DNA of 64,000 nt from Sphingomonas mali NBRC 15500 (GTDB lineage: Bacteria; Pseudomonadota; Alphaproteobacteria; Sphingomonadales; Sphingomonadaceae). The position numbers were made by a program, and so were the translations under genes. Below are positions 8,464 through 15,961 of this stretch, one piece after another. The stretch spans positions 1 to 64,000 of the forward strand of contig NZ_BCYX01000009.1 in assembly GCF_001598415.1 (NCBI RefSeq). The letters run 5' to 3'. Under the pieces are notes generated by a model. The model was given only the letters and a program-made list of their open reading frames with translations, had not been told where the DNA came from and ran no database searches. Numbering within the stretch: position 1 is the stretch's first letter; each line of letters starts with the position of its first letter.

Positions 8464-10839
8464 TTAACCCACCGTCACAAAGCTATCCATCACCCGCTTC
8501 CGCCCGGCCTGCTCGAAATCGATCTCCAGCTTATTTCCCTCGATCTCCGCAATCTCACCATAACCGAACTTCTGGTGGAACACGCGCATGCCGACCGACA
8601 GGTCGCTGCGTCCCTTATTCCCCAAACTCACCGCACTCGCACGGCTCTCCACCACTCGTGCGGGCTCGCGCGTGAACGTCCGGCTCTGCCATTCGCCACC
8701 CGGCTTGGCCGCGTTGAGCGTGCCCGCCGCCCTCTGCCACCCAGGCCCGCGCCCGGTCCCACGTCCGACATCGGCGAACGGATCGCTCCGCTCGCTCCAG
8801 TTCGCGCGCCACAGGCTTTCGCCGCCCGACATGCTGCTTTCGCTGTCGATATGTGCTTGCGGAAGTTCGCCGACGAAGCGGCTGGGGATGCTCGACGTCC
8901 ATTGGCCGTAGATGCGGCGGTTGGCGGCGTGGATGATGATCGCGCGGCGCCGGGCGCGGGTGATCGCGACATAGGCGAGGCGGCGTTCTTCCTCGAGGCT
9001 GGTCAGCCCGCCTTCGTCGAGCGCGCGTTGCGAGGGGAACAGGCCTTCTTCCCAGCCGACCAGGAACACGGTGTCGAATTCGAGGCCCTTGGCGGCGTGG
9101 ATGGTCATGATCGTGACCTTGGCCTCATCCGCCTGCGCCTCATTGTCCATGACGAGGCTGACATGTTCGAGGAACGCGCCGAGCGTTTCATATTCCTCCA
9201 TCGCACGGACGAGTTCGCTCAGGTTCTCGAGGCGGCCGGCGGCGTCGGCGGATTTCTCGGCTTGCCACATGGCGGTGTAGCCGCTCTCGTCCAGGATGAC
9301 TCTCGCGAGTTCGGAGTGAGGCACGCCCCCTCCGCCAGTCAGCTCCGTTAGCTGGTCCCCGTCTCCACGTTCTGGGGAGGAATTTAGCATGCTCCGCCAA
9401 CGCATGATGTCGGTGACCAAATTGCCGAGCGCGCGACGAGCTTGCGGGGTGAGTTCGTCGGTGTCGAGGATGCGCGCCGCGGCGGTGGTCAGCGGGACCT
9501 GTTCTGCACGGGCGAGCTGGTGGACCTTGGCCAACGCCTTGTCGCCGAGACCACGCTTGGGGGTGTTGACGATGCGCTCGAACGCCAGGTCGTCGGCGGG
9601 CTGGGCGACGACGCGGAGATAGGCGAGCGCGTCGCGGATTTCCTGCCGCTCGTAGAAGCGGAAACCGCCGACGATGCGATAGGGCATGCCGATCGAGATG
9701 AAGCGGTCTTCGAACTCGCGCGTCTGATGCTGCGCGCGGACCAGGATGGCGATGTCGTCTAGGCTGGCGCCGCGGATCTGTTGCGCCGCCTCGATCTCGT
9801 CGCCGACACGGCGCGCTTCCTCGGGACCGTCCCAGACGCCGAGCACCTTCACCTTCTCGCCCTCGTTATGCTCGGTCCACAGCGTCTTGCCGAGCCGGCC
9901 CGAATTGTTGGCGATCACCCCCGACGCGGCGGCGAGGATGTGCGGGGTCGAGCGATAATTCTGTTCGAGCCGGATCACCTTGGCGCCGGGGAAGTCCTTC
10001 TCGAACTTCAGGATGTTTTCGACCTGCGCGCCGCGCCACGAATAGATCGACTGGTCGTCGTCACCGACGCAGCAGATATTCTTGCGTTCCTGGGCGAGCA
10101 GGCGGAGCCACAGATATTGGACGCTGTTGGTGTCCTGATACTCGTCCACCATGATGTAGCGAAAGCGCTGCTGGTATTCCTGCAGCACTTCGCGATGCGT
10201 TTTCAGGACGGTGAGCATGTGGAGCAGCAGGTCGCCGAAATCGCAGGCGTTCAGCGCGCGCAATCGCTCCTGATAGGCGGCATAAAGCTGCGCGCCGCGG
10301 CCATTGGCGTAGCGTTCGCCTTCGCCGGCATCGACATCCTTGGGCGTCAGGCCCTTGTTCTTCCACTCGTCGATCAGCCCGGCGAGTTGCCGCGCCGGCC
10401 AGCGCTTCTCGTCGAGATCCTCGGCCTGGATCAATTGCTTGAGCAGGCGGAGCTGGTCGTCAGTGTCGAGGATGGTGAAATTGGGGTGCAGCCCGACCAG
10501 CTCGGCATGGCGGCGCAGCATCTTGGCGCCGATCGCGTGGAAGGTGCCGAGCCACGGCATCCCCTCGACCGCGTCGCCGACCAGGCGGCCGACGCGCTCC
10601 TTCATCTCGCGCGCGGCGCGATTGGTGAAGGTGACGCTGAGGATTTCGGACGGATAGGCCTTGCGCGTCCAGAGGAGGTGCGCGAGCCGTGCGGTCAGTG
10701 CCGCCGTCTTGCCCGTGCCCGCGCCGGCCAGCACCAGCACTGGGCCGTCGGTGGTCAGCACCGCTTCACGCTGCGGCGGATTGAGGCCGCGCAGATAAGG
10801 CGGATCGTCGGGAAGAGAGGCGGGGGCAGGGTCGGTCAC
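8464..10839 (-). CDS. uvrD: UvrD/PcrA-type superfamily 1 DNA helicase
   Basis: A 791-residue 3'-5' DNA helicase for nucleotide-excision and mismatch repair and for stripping RecA or stalled polymerases. SF1 motifs in order: Q-motif LNPPQREAV, Walker A GAGTGKTAALT, motif II VDEYQDTN, motif III GDDDQSIYSWRGA, motif IV EQNYRST, motif V TIHAAKGLEFD and motif VI EERRLAYVAITRAR. The C-terminus ends in a Tudor-like PcrA/UvrD tail (VGMRVFHQKFGYGEI). GTG 10839 is chosen because VTDP...DDPPYLRGLNP fits the usual N-terminus; a TTG at 10875 would add 12 residues. It lies directly downstream of the methyltransferase gene on the same strand. Confidence 0.93.
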   Translation of the reverse strand: MTDPAPASLPDDPPYLRGLNPPQREAVLTTDGPVLVLAGAGTGKTAALTARLAHLLWTRKAYPSEILSVTFTNRAAREMKERVGRLVGDAVEGMPWLGTFHAIGAKMLRRHAELVGLHPNFTILDTDDQLRLLKQLIQAEDLDEKRWPARQLAGLIDEWKNKGLTPKDVDAGEGERYANGRGAQLYAAYQERLRALNACDFGDLLLHMLTVLKTHREVLQEYQQRFRYIMVDEYQDTNSVQYLWLRLLAQERKNICCVGDDDQSIYSWRGAQVENILKFEKDFPGAKVIRLEQNYRSTPHILAAASGVIANNSGRLGKTLWTEHNEGEKVKVLGVWDGPEEARRVGDEIEAAQQIRGASLDDIAILVRAQHQTREFEDRFISIGMPYRIVGGFRFYERQEIRDALAYLRVVAQPADDLAFERIVNTPKRGLGDKALAKVHQLARAEQVPLTTAAARILDTDELTPQARRALGNLVTDIMRWRSMLNSSPERGDGDQLTELTGGGGVPHSELARVILDESGYTAMWQAEKSADAAGRLENLSELVRAMEEYETLGAFLEHVSLVMDNEAQADEAKVTIMTIHAAKGLEFDTVFLVGWEEGLFPSQRALDEGGLTSLEEERRLAYVAITRARRRAIIIHAANRRIYGQWTSSIPSRFVGELPQAHIDSESSMSGGESLWRANWSERSDPFADVGRGTGRGPGWQRAAGTLNAAKPGGEWQSRTFTREPARVVESRASAVSLGNKGRSDLSVGMRVFHQKFGYGEIAEIEGNKLEIDFEQAGRKRVMDSFVTVG

Positions 10840-10878
10840 GCGTGAACACTTAGGGAACGGTGCCCGGCGGGGCAACCG

Positions 10879-12276
10879 TCAGGACGCGCGAGTGAGCGTC
10901 ATCCGATACATCCCCGCGAAGGTGGACGGGTGGCCCATTTCATAGGCATGCCATGCGGCGACATCGCGGTGCAGCGGATCGTGTGGGGCGAGCTCGCGAT
11001 ATCGCGCGGCGTCTTCCGGTGTCGGCAGCCCGAAGCGCAGCAATTTCAGGCCGAGCGCATCGATCGCCCGCTCGATCCGGGGCACGTCGAAACAATCCTC
11101 ATGGACGTGGAACAGCAGGTCGTGGACGCCGGCGGTGCTGAAGAAATCGCGCGAGTCGGTCACGCTCGGCACCGGCGCGGCGATCAGCTGACGCCGCGCG
11201 GCGCGGATCAGATCGTCGCTGACCGGCTCGCGCATCAGCGCGCCCAGCCGCATCCGCGCGGCGGCGACCGGCAATCGCGCGATCCGGCTGTATAGCGCGA
11301 CTTGCATCGCGCCGCGGGGCGCCAGCACCCCGACCAGCGCCGCCCATCCGGCCTCGGGATCGGGCAGGTGGTGAAGTACGCCCGAGCAGACGATATAGTC
11401 GAACCGCTGGCCAAGCTCGGCGACGGCATGGAGATCATGGCGCAGCAAATGCAGATTGGCTTGCCCGGCGCAGCGCGCCCGCGCGACGGTGAGCGAGGTG
11501 TCGCTGAGCTCGATCGCGGTCACCGTCGCATCTGGCGCCAGGCGGGCCAGCGTCATCGCCTCGCGGCCCGTGCCGCAACCGGCGACCAGGATATTGGGTC
11601 GATCGGGCAGGACCGGCGCGTCGGAGCCGCACGCGCGCAACGTCTCGGCAAGCGATCGCAGCGTGACGGCGTTCGCCCGCTGCCACACCGGATAAGGCCA
11701 GCGGCCATATTGCGCGGCGACCGCGCGCGTCACTGGCGCATCGAAATCCGCACCGGCAGCGTCCGGTGGCGCCGGCAAATAGGCGGCAAGGAAATCGGGC
11801 GTGGCGGGAAGCGCGGCGCGTTCTTCCGCATCGAACGGCCAGGCCCCGCCATTGATCGCCGCTTGCCGGACCAACGCTGCCGCGAGGCGGGGGAAAGCGC
11901 CCGTTTTGCGGTCGAGCAACAGCCAGCGGCGTACCGCGCTTAGCACGCGCTCGGCGGCGGCATCGGCGACCTGGGTTTCCTCGATCAGCGCGATCGCAAG
12001 ATCGTGGCGGTCGAGCCAGAGCGCTGCGGCCTGCGGATCGGCGGGATCGGGCAGCGCCGGACCGAGCGCGACCCAGCCCGCGCGTTCGAATTGGGCGGGA
12101 TCGATCTCCGGATCGCGGATCATCGCTGCGATCGCCGGCAGGTGGGATGCATCGGCCAGATCGGGCCGACGCGACAGCTGGACCGCCAGCCGGGTACGCA
12201 CGGCTGCATCGTCGGCCGCCGCCCGCCAGGCGCTGGTCGCGGCGGCGAGGCGCTTGACGGAGGGTGTGTCGGTCAT
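10879..12276 (-). CDS. Class I SAM-dependent methyltransferase
   Basis: A 465-residue protein with a methyltransferase domain in its second half: motif I NILVAGCGTGREA, an acidic strand end TAIELSD, and motif IV region DYIVCSGVLHHLPDP. The N-terminal 150 residues are helical and of unknown role. Substrate unknown; the arrangement resembles large methyltransferases that carry a helical or TPR-like N-terminal part. ATG 12276 (MTDTPSVKR) is preferred; ATG 12288 is a four-residue alternative. It starts 116 bases from the divergent amidohydrolase and ends next to the helicase start, so methyltransferase and helicase may be cotranscribed. Confidence 0.8.
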   Translation of the reverse strand: MTDTPSVKRLAAATSAWRAAADDAAVRTRLAVQLSRRPDLADASHLPAIAAMIRDPEIDPAQFERAGWVALGPALPDPADPQAAALWLDRHDLAIALIEETQVADAAAERVLSAVRRWLLLDRKTGAFPRLAAALVRQAAINGGAWPFDAEERAALPATPDFLAAYLPAPPDAAGADFDAPVTRAVAAQYGRWPYPVWQRANAVTLRSLAETLRACGSDAPVLPDRPNILVAGCGTGREAMTLARLAPDATVTAIELSDTSLTVARARCAGQANLHLLRHDLHAVAELGQRFDYIVCSGVLHHLPDPEAGWAALVGVLAPRGAMQVALYSRIARLPVAAARMRLGALMREPVSDDLIRAARRQLIAAPVPSVTDSRDFFSTAGVHDLLFHVHEDCFDVPRIERAIDALGLKLLRFGLPTPEDAARYRELAPHDPLHRDVAAWHAYEMGHPSTFAGMYRMTLTRAS

Positions 12277-12392
12277 CGTTGCGACCATGGCGCGGCGGCC
12301 GCCGGGCGGCAAGGCGGCCATAGGGCGCGATTGCCTTGCGCCGCCGAACATCGCATCGTTCGCCTGACGCCGGTTTTGGGAAGGCAAGAACG

Positions 12393-13880
12393 ATGCGACC
12401 ACTGATTCCGCTGACCGCCTTGCTGCTTGCCGCCGCGCCTGCCGAGAAAGTCGACATGGCCGCGGCGATCCTGCCGCCGCGCGCGGTGCCGGGCAAAGCG
12501 GTGCAGCCTTTCGTCAAGCTCGGCGACGCCAGGATCGCGCTCGCACATGTCCGGATCATCGACGGCACCGGCGCGCCCGCGCAGGACGACCGGCTGCTGC
12601 TGATCGACGGCGGCAAGATCGTGGGGATCGGCGCAGGCGGCGATCCCGTGCCGGCGGGATATCGCGTCATCGACGCGACCGGGCAAACCGTGTTGCCCGG
12701 CATCGTCGGCATGCACGACCATATGTATTATGCCGCACGGCCCAATCTGACCTCCGAGGGCAAGTCGGAACCGCCGATCATGGTGCCCGAAATGGCGTTC
12801 AGCTCGCCCCGTATGTATCTGGCGGCGGGCGTCACCACGATGCGGACGACGGGCGCGGTCGAGCCGGCAACCGACGTCAATATCAAGCGCGCGATCGATC
12901 GCGGCGATCTGCCCGGCCCGCATATGGACGTGACCGGCCCGTATCTAGAAGGGGCGAGCAGCCCGTTCATCCAGATGCAGCGGTTGAAGGATGCCGACGA
13001 TGCCCGCCGCGTCGTCGCCTTCTGGGCGGATCATGGCGTGACCTCGTTCAAAGCGTACATGAACATCACCCGCGACGAGCTCAAGGCGGCGATCGACGAG
13101 GCGCATCGTCGTGGGCTGAAGCTCACCGGGCATCTGTGTTCGGTGACCTATCCCGAGGCGGCGGCGCTGGGGATCGACGATCTGGAGCACGGCTTCTTCG
13201 TCAATACGCAGCTCGACCCGGGCAAGTCACCGGACAAATGCCCGGACAGCGGCGGCGACCCCACCTTGACCGCGATGACGCCCGGCAGTGCTGCGGGTGC
13301 TGCGTTGATAAAGATATTGGTCGACCGTCATGTGGCGGTGACCTCGACCTTGCCGGTGTTCGAGGATGCGTCACCTGCCTACAAGATCCTTCCTCCGCGC
13401 CAGTTGGAGTTGCTGACGGCGGAGGCGCGCACAGCCTATCTTTACGGCTTTGCCCGGGTCGGCCGCCGCAGCGACGCCGCGCGGGCGGAACTTGCGACAC
13501 TCTGGACCAATGAGCTTGCCATGGAGCGCGCCTTCGTCGCGGCGGGCGGTCTGTTGCTGGCCGGACCGGATCCCACCGGCGACGGCCATGTGTTGCCCGG
13601 ATTCGGCGACCAGCGCGCGATCGAATTGCTGGTCGATGCCGGGTTCACCCCGCTCGAGGCGATTCGCATCGGCACGTTCAACGGCGCTACCTATCTGGGG
13701 CTGGCCGATCGCATCGGCTCGATCGCGGTCGGCAAGCACGCCGATCTGCTGCTCGTCCGTGGCGATCCGTCGCGGCGCATCGCCGACATCGAGAATGTCG
13801 AGACGGTGTTCAAGGATGGCGTCGGTTATGATCCGGCGGCGCTGCTGGCATCGGTGCGAGGGCGCTACGGCCAATATTGA
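12393..13880 (+). CDS. Secreted amidohydrolase family protein
   Basis: A 495-residue metal-dependent hydrolase of the amidohydrolase superfamily (imidazolonepropionase/prolidase-like subgroup). An N-terminal signal peptide (MRPLIPLTALLLAAAPA) points to the periplasm. The metal-binding H-x-H is in GMHDHMYY; further ligands are probably H in KLTGHLC and LEHGF, and D in LAGPDPTGDG. The C-terminal GKHADLLLVRGDP strand closes the small beta-sandwich typical of the family. Substrate unknown; members hydrolyse cyclic amides or peptides. ATG 12393 follows AAGG at 12381-12384. The C-terminus is followed by the structured RNA region. Confidence 0.87.
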   Translation: MRPLIPLTALLLAAAPAEKVDMAAAILPPRAVPGKAVQPFVKLGDARIALAHVRIIDGTGAPAQDDRLLLIDGGKIVGIGAGGDPVPAGYRVIDATGQTVLPGIVGMHDHMYYAARPNLTSEGKSEPPIMVPEMAFSSPRMYLAAGVTTMRTTGAVEPATDVNIKRAIDRGDLPGPHMDVTGPYLEGASSPFIQMQRLKDADDARRVVAFWADHGVTSFKAYMNITRDELKAAIDEAHRRGLKLTGHLCSVTYPEAAALGIDDLEHGFFVNTQLDPGKSPDKCPDSGGDPTLTAMTPGSAAGAALIKILVDRHVAVTSTLPVFEDASPAYKILPPRQLELLTAEARTAYLYGFARVGRRSDAARAELATLWTNELAMERAFVAAGGLLLAGPDPTGDGHVLPGFGDQRAIELLVDAGFTPLEAIRIGTFNGATYLGLADRIGSIAVGKHADLLLVRGDPSRRIADIENVETVFKDGVGYDPAALLASVRGRYGQY

Positions 13881-13882
13881 CC

Positions 13883-13919
13883 CCGAAAAGACGGGGCGGT
13901 TCCGGGAAGAACCGCCCCG
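13883..13919 (-). terminator. Intrinsic terminator of RNA copy 1
   Basis: Minus-strand stem CGGGGCGGTTC / GAACCGCCCCG (13909-13919 with 13892-13902), 6-base loop, then GTCTTTT. The T-tract is on the minus strand only, so it does not serve the upstream plus-strand amidohydrolase gene. Confidence 0.6.
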
Positions 13920-14012
13920 CAGTTCGGGAAGAGCCGGCACATGGGGATGGACCGGCGCTCGCGGTCAGCAAGGGGCCTTCCGCGAGCGGCGCTCTGGGCG
14001 CGATTTGTCGCA
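13883..14012 (-). ncRNA. Structured small RNA candidate, copy 1
   Basis: Minus-strand transcript candidate with three hairpins in 5'-3' order: a perfect 9-base stem (13980-13988/13956-13964), a 5-base stem (13952-13956/13933-13937) and a perfect 11-base terminator stem (13909-13919/13892-13902) followed by GTCTTTT. Loops are C-rich on the RNA strand (AAGGCCCCUUGCUGA; UCCAUCCCCAUG), complementary to Shine-Dalgarno-type sequences. The layout is shared with copy 2, 215 bases upstream, including a TGCGACAAA block before hairpin 1 (14004-14012). TTGACA (minus strand, 14019-14024) could be a -35 element, but no good -10 was found. No reading frame here looks coding. Confidence 0.55.
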
Positions 14013-14097
14013 CGCGCGTGTCAATCTTGTATCAAAATGTCGCAACGCGAAAAAAGAGCGCGATCATCGGCGGGCCTCGTTCGCGGCCATGCCGGGC

Positions 14098-14133
14098 AAA
14101 AAAAGGGGGGCGGTCCGCAGGTGGAACCGCCCC
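14098..14133 (-). terminator. Intrinsic terminator of RNA copy 2
   Basis: Minus-strand stem GGGGCGGT/ACCGCCCC (14126-14133 with 14107-14114), then a C-run and seven T (14098-14104 on the opposite strand as A). A textbook factor-independent terminator on the minus strand. Confidence 0.75.
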
Positions 14134-14240
14134 GTAGTTCAGGGAGGACCGGCCCACAGGGGGAGGGGGCCGGTACAAACCGCGGCAAGCAAGGGGAAGA
14201 ACTCTCCGCGGCAAGGCATAGGTAGGCGCACTTTGTCGCA
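14098..14240 (-). ncRNA. Structured small RNA candidate, copy 2
   Basis: Minus-strand candidate homologous in layout to copy 1. Hairpin 1 has CCGCGG arms (14206-14211/14180-14185) with loop AGAGUUCUUCCCCUUGCUUG. Hairpin 2 has perfect 8-base arms (14167-14174/14148-14155) with loop CCUCCCCCUGU, a strong anti-Shine-Dalgarno sequence. Hairpin 3 (14126-14133/14107-14114, extended past one bulge) is followed by seven T. The blocks GAACT-CGGGGCGG and CCCCTTGCT are shared with copy 1, as is TGCGACAAA (14232-14240). C-rich exposed loops on tandem three-hairpin RNAs recall the alphaproteobacterial CcsR/'cuckoo' RNAs; that link is inference. Confidence 0.6.
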
Positions 14241-14291
14241 GCGCAATGTCGCAATTGTTGCAAATTGTCGCAGGCTGCGTGCAGTGGGCGC

Positions 14292-15539
14292 ATGCACCCG
14301 ATCATCGCCAATCGCCGCATCCTGCTCGCCGCCCTGGTTGGCACCTCGGTCGAGTTTTACGACTTCTATATCTACGCGACCGCCGCCGCTCTGGTGCTCG
14401 GGCCGCTGTTTTTCCCCTCGTCATCCGACACCGCGCAATTGCTGTCGGCTTATGCCAGCTTCGGGCTCGCCTTCGTCGCGCGCCCGGTCGGGGCCGCGGT
14501 GTTCGGCCATTTCGGCGACCGGATCGGGCGCAAATCGACCCTGGTCGCCAGCCTGATGCTGATGGGTGCGTCGACATTGCTGATCGCCTTCCTGCCGACT
14601 TATCAGCAGATCGGCTGGTGGGCGCCGTTATTGCTGTGCGTGCTCCGCTTCGGCCAGGGGTTCGGCCTCGGCGGCGAGTGGGGCGGGGCGGCGCTGCTTG
14701 CGGTCGAGAACGCGCCTGACGGCTGGCGCGGCCGGTTCGGCACCGCGCCGCAAATGGGCGCGCCGATCGGGTTCATCGCGGCGAACGGCCTGTTCCTGAT
14801 CCTGGGCGTGACGTTGACGCCCGAGCAGTTTCGCGACTGGGGATGGCGGCTGCCGTTCCTGGCAAGCGCGATCCTCGTCGGACTAGGACTGTGGGTGCGG
14901 CTCAAGGTGAGCGAGACTCCGGCATTCAAGCGCGTGCTCGCAGAGGGGCCGCCGCCGAGCGTTCCGCTGGGCGAAATGGCGCGCGATCATCTCGGCGCGG
15001 TGGTGCGCGGGACGCTAGCGGTGGTGGCGTGTTTCGCGATCTTCTACATCGCGACCGCGTTCGCACTCGGGTACGGCACGACCAAGCTCGGACACGCCAA
15101 ACAAGCGTTCCTCGGCGTCCAGCTCGTCGCCATCCTGTTCATGGCCGCGGGCATCGCGATCGCCGGCTGGTGGAGCGACCGGTCGAACCCGCGGACGGTG
15201 CTGATGTGGGGATGCGCAGGGACGGTGGCCGCGGGCATGCTGTTGGCGCCGTTGATGGCCGGGCCGCTCGCGCTGGCCGGCCTGTTCCTGGCCTTCGCGC
15301 TGTTCGTAATGGGGTTTGTCTATGGGCCGGTCGGGGCTTGGTTGCCCGATCAGTTCCCGGCGCGCGTGCGCTATACCGGGGCGTCGATCGCGTTCAATGT
15401 CGGCGGCGTGATCGGCGGCGCGTTAACTCCGTTCGCGGCGCAGGCGTTGTCGGCGCGCGGTCTTGGCTGGGTCGGTCTGTATCTGGCGGCGGCCGGCGTA
15501 CTGAGCTGGATTGGGCTCGCGGTGTCGCGCCGCCGCTAA
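14292..15539 (+). CDS. MFS transporter, metabolite:H+ symporter (MHS) family
   Basis: A 415-residue inner-membrane symporter with 12 predicted helices. The N-terminal VGTSVEFYDFYIYATAAALVLGPLFFP is typical of the MHS family (KgtP, ProP, ShiA relatives), which import organic acids, betaines or shikimate with protons. The MFS signature between helices 2 and 3 is GHFGDRIGRKSTL, and RFGQGFGLGGEWGGAALL marks helix 4. Substrate cannot be assigned. ATG 14292 is chosen; the frame is open a few codons upstream. It ends directly against the convergent small gene. Confidence 0.88.
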   Translation: MHPIIANRRILLAALVGTSVEFYDFYIYATAAALVLGPLFFPSSSDTAQLLSAYASFGLAFVARPVGAAVFGHFGDRIGRKSTLVASLMLMGASTLLIAFLPTYQQIGWWAPLLLCVLRFGQGFGLGGEWGGAALLAVENAPDGWRGRFGTAPQMGAPIGFIAANGLFLILGVTLTPEQFRDWGWRLPFLASAILVGLGLWVRLKVSETPAFKRVLAEGPPPSVPLGEMARDHLGAVVRGTLAVVACFAIFYIATAFALGYGTTKLGHAKQAFLGVQLVAILFMAAGIAIAGWWSDRSNPRTVLMWGCAGTVAAGMLLAPLMAGPLALAGLFLAFALFVMGFVYGPVGAWLPDQFPARVRYTGASIAFNVGGVIGGALTPFAAQALSARGLGWVGLYLAAAGVLSWIGLAVSRRR

Positions 15540-15830
15540 TCAAAACAAGGCGGGGCGACGGGTCGGAGAATCTGTCGTCGGCGTCGCGGAGGGAGCGCCG
15601 CTCGCCGCGGGATCATCATATTGGACCGGCGCCATCGGTTCGGGCGCCGGGGTCGAGGGTGAGGGAGCCGAAGGCGCCACGCTGGCGCTGACATTGGCGT
15701 CCGGCGAGGCACCCGCTGGGGCCGCCGACTGGGCGCCCTTGCCGCTAACGCCGAACGCGAACAATCCGATCATCACGCCTGACATGACCACAAGCACCAG
15801 CGCGATCATGAATGACCTGTTCTCCTTCAT
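15540..15830 (-). CDS. Small single-pass membrane protein with Pro/Ala-rich tail
   Basis: A 96-residue protein: a short basic N-terminus (MKENRSF), one hydrophobic helix (MIALVLVVMSGVMIGLFAFGV) and a low-complexity A/P/S/T-rich tail of about 65 residues, probably periplasmic. Not a recognised family. Start ATG 15830 follows GAGGGA. Its stop abuts that of the MHS transporter. The divergent phosphate transporter starts 132 bases away. Confidence 0.6.
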   Translation of the reverse strand: MKENRSFMIALVLVVMSGVMIGLFAFGVSGKGAQSAAPAGASPDANVSASVAPSAPSPSTPAPEPMAPVQYDDPAASGAPSATPTTDSPTRRPALF

Positions 15831-15961
15831 GCGCGTCCCTCGGCGAATCGATGTCGACCGGAGGCGGCTTAGGCGCGCGACTATGAAGAAATCGGCAATG
15901 TCGGCCCGCAATGGGACGGGGCTGTAACAAGCCTGTCACACGATCCGTGCAGGGCGGCGAC

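Noticed and set aside
9781-10845. 354-codon plus-strand frame over the helicase
   Set aside because: Antisense shadow of the helicase; no family features.
13877-14225. Several plus-strand frames of 86-94 codons and a 368-codon frame starting inside the amidohydrolase
   Set aside because: They cross the structured RNA blocks in overlapping frames, have R/G/S-rich composition and no ribosome-binding sites.
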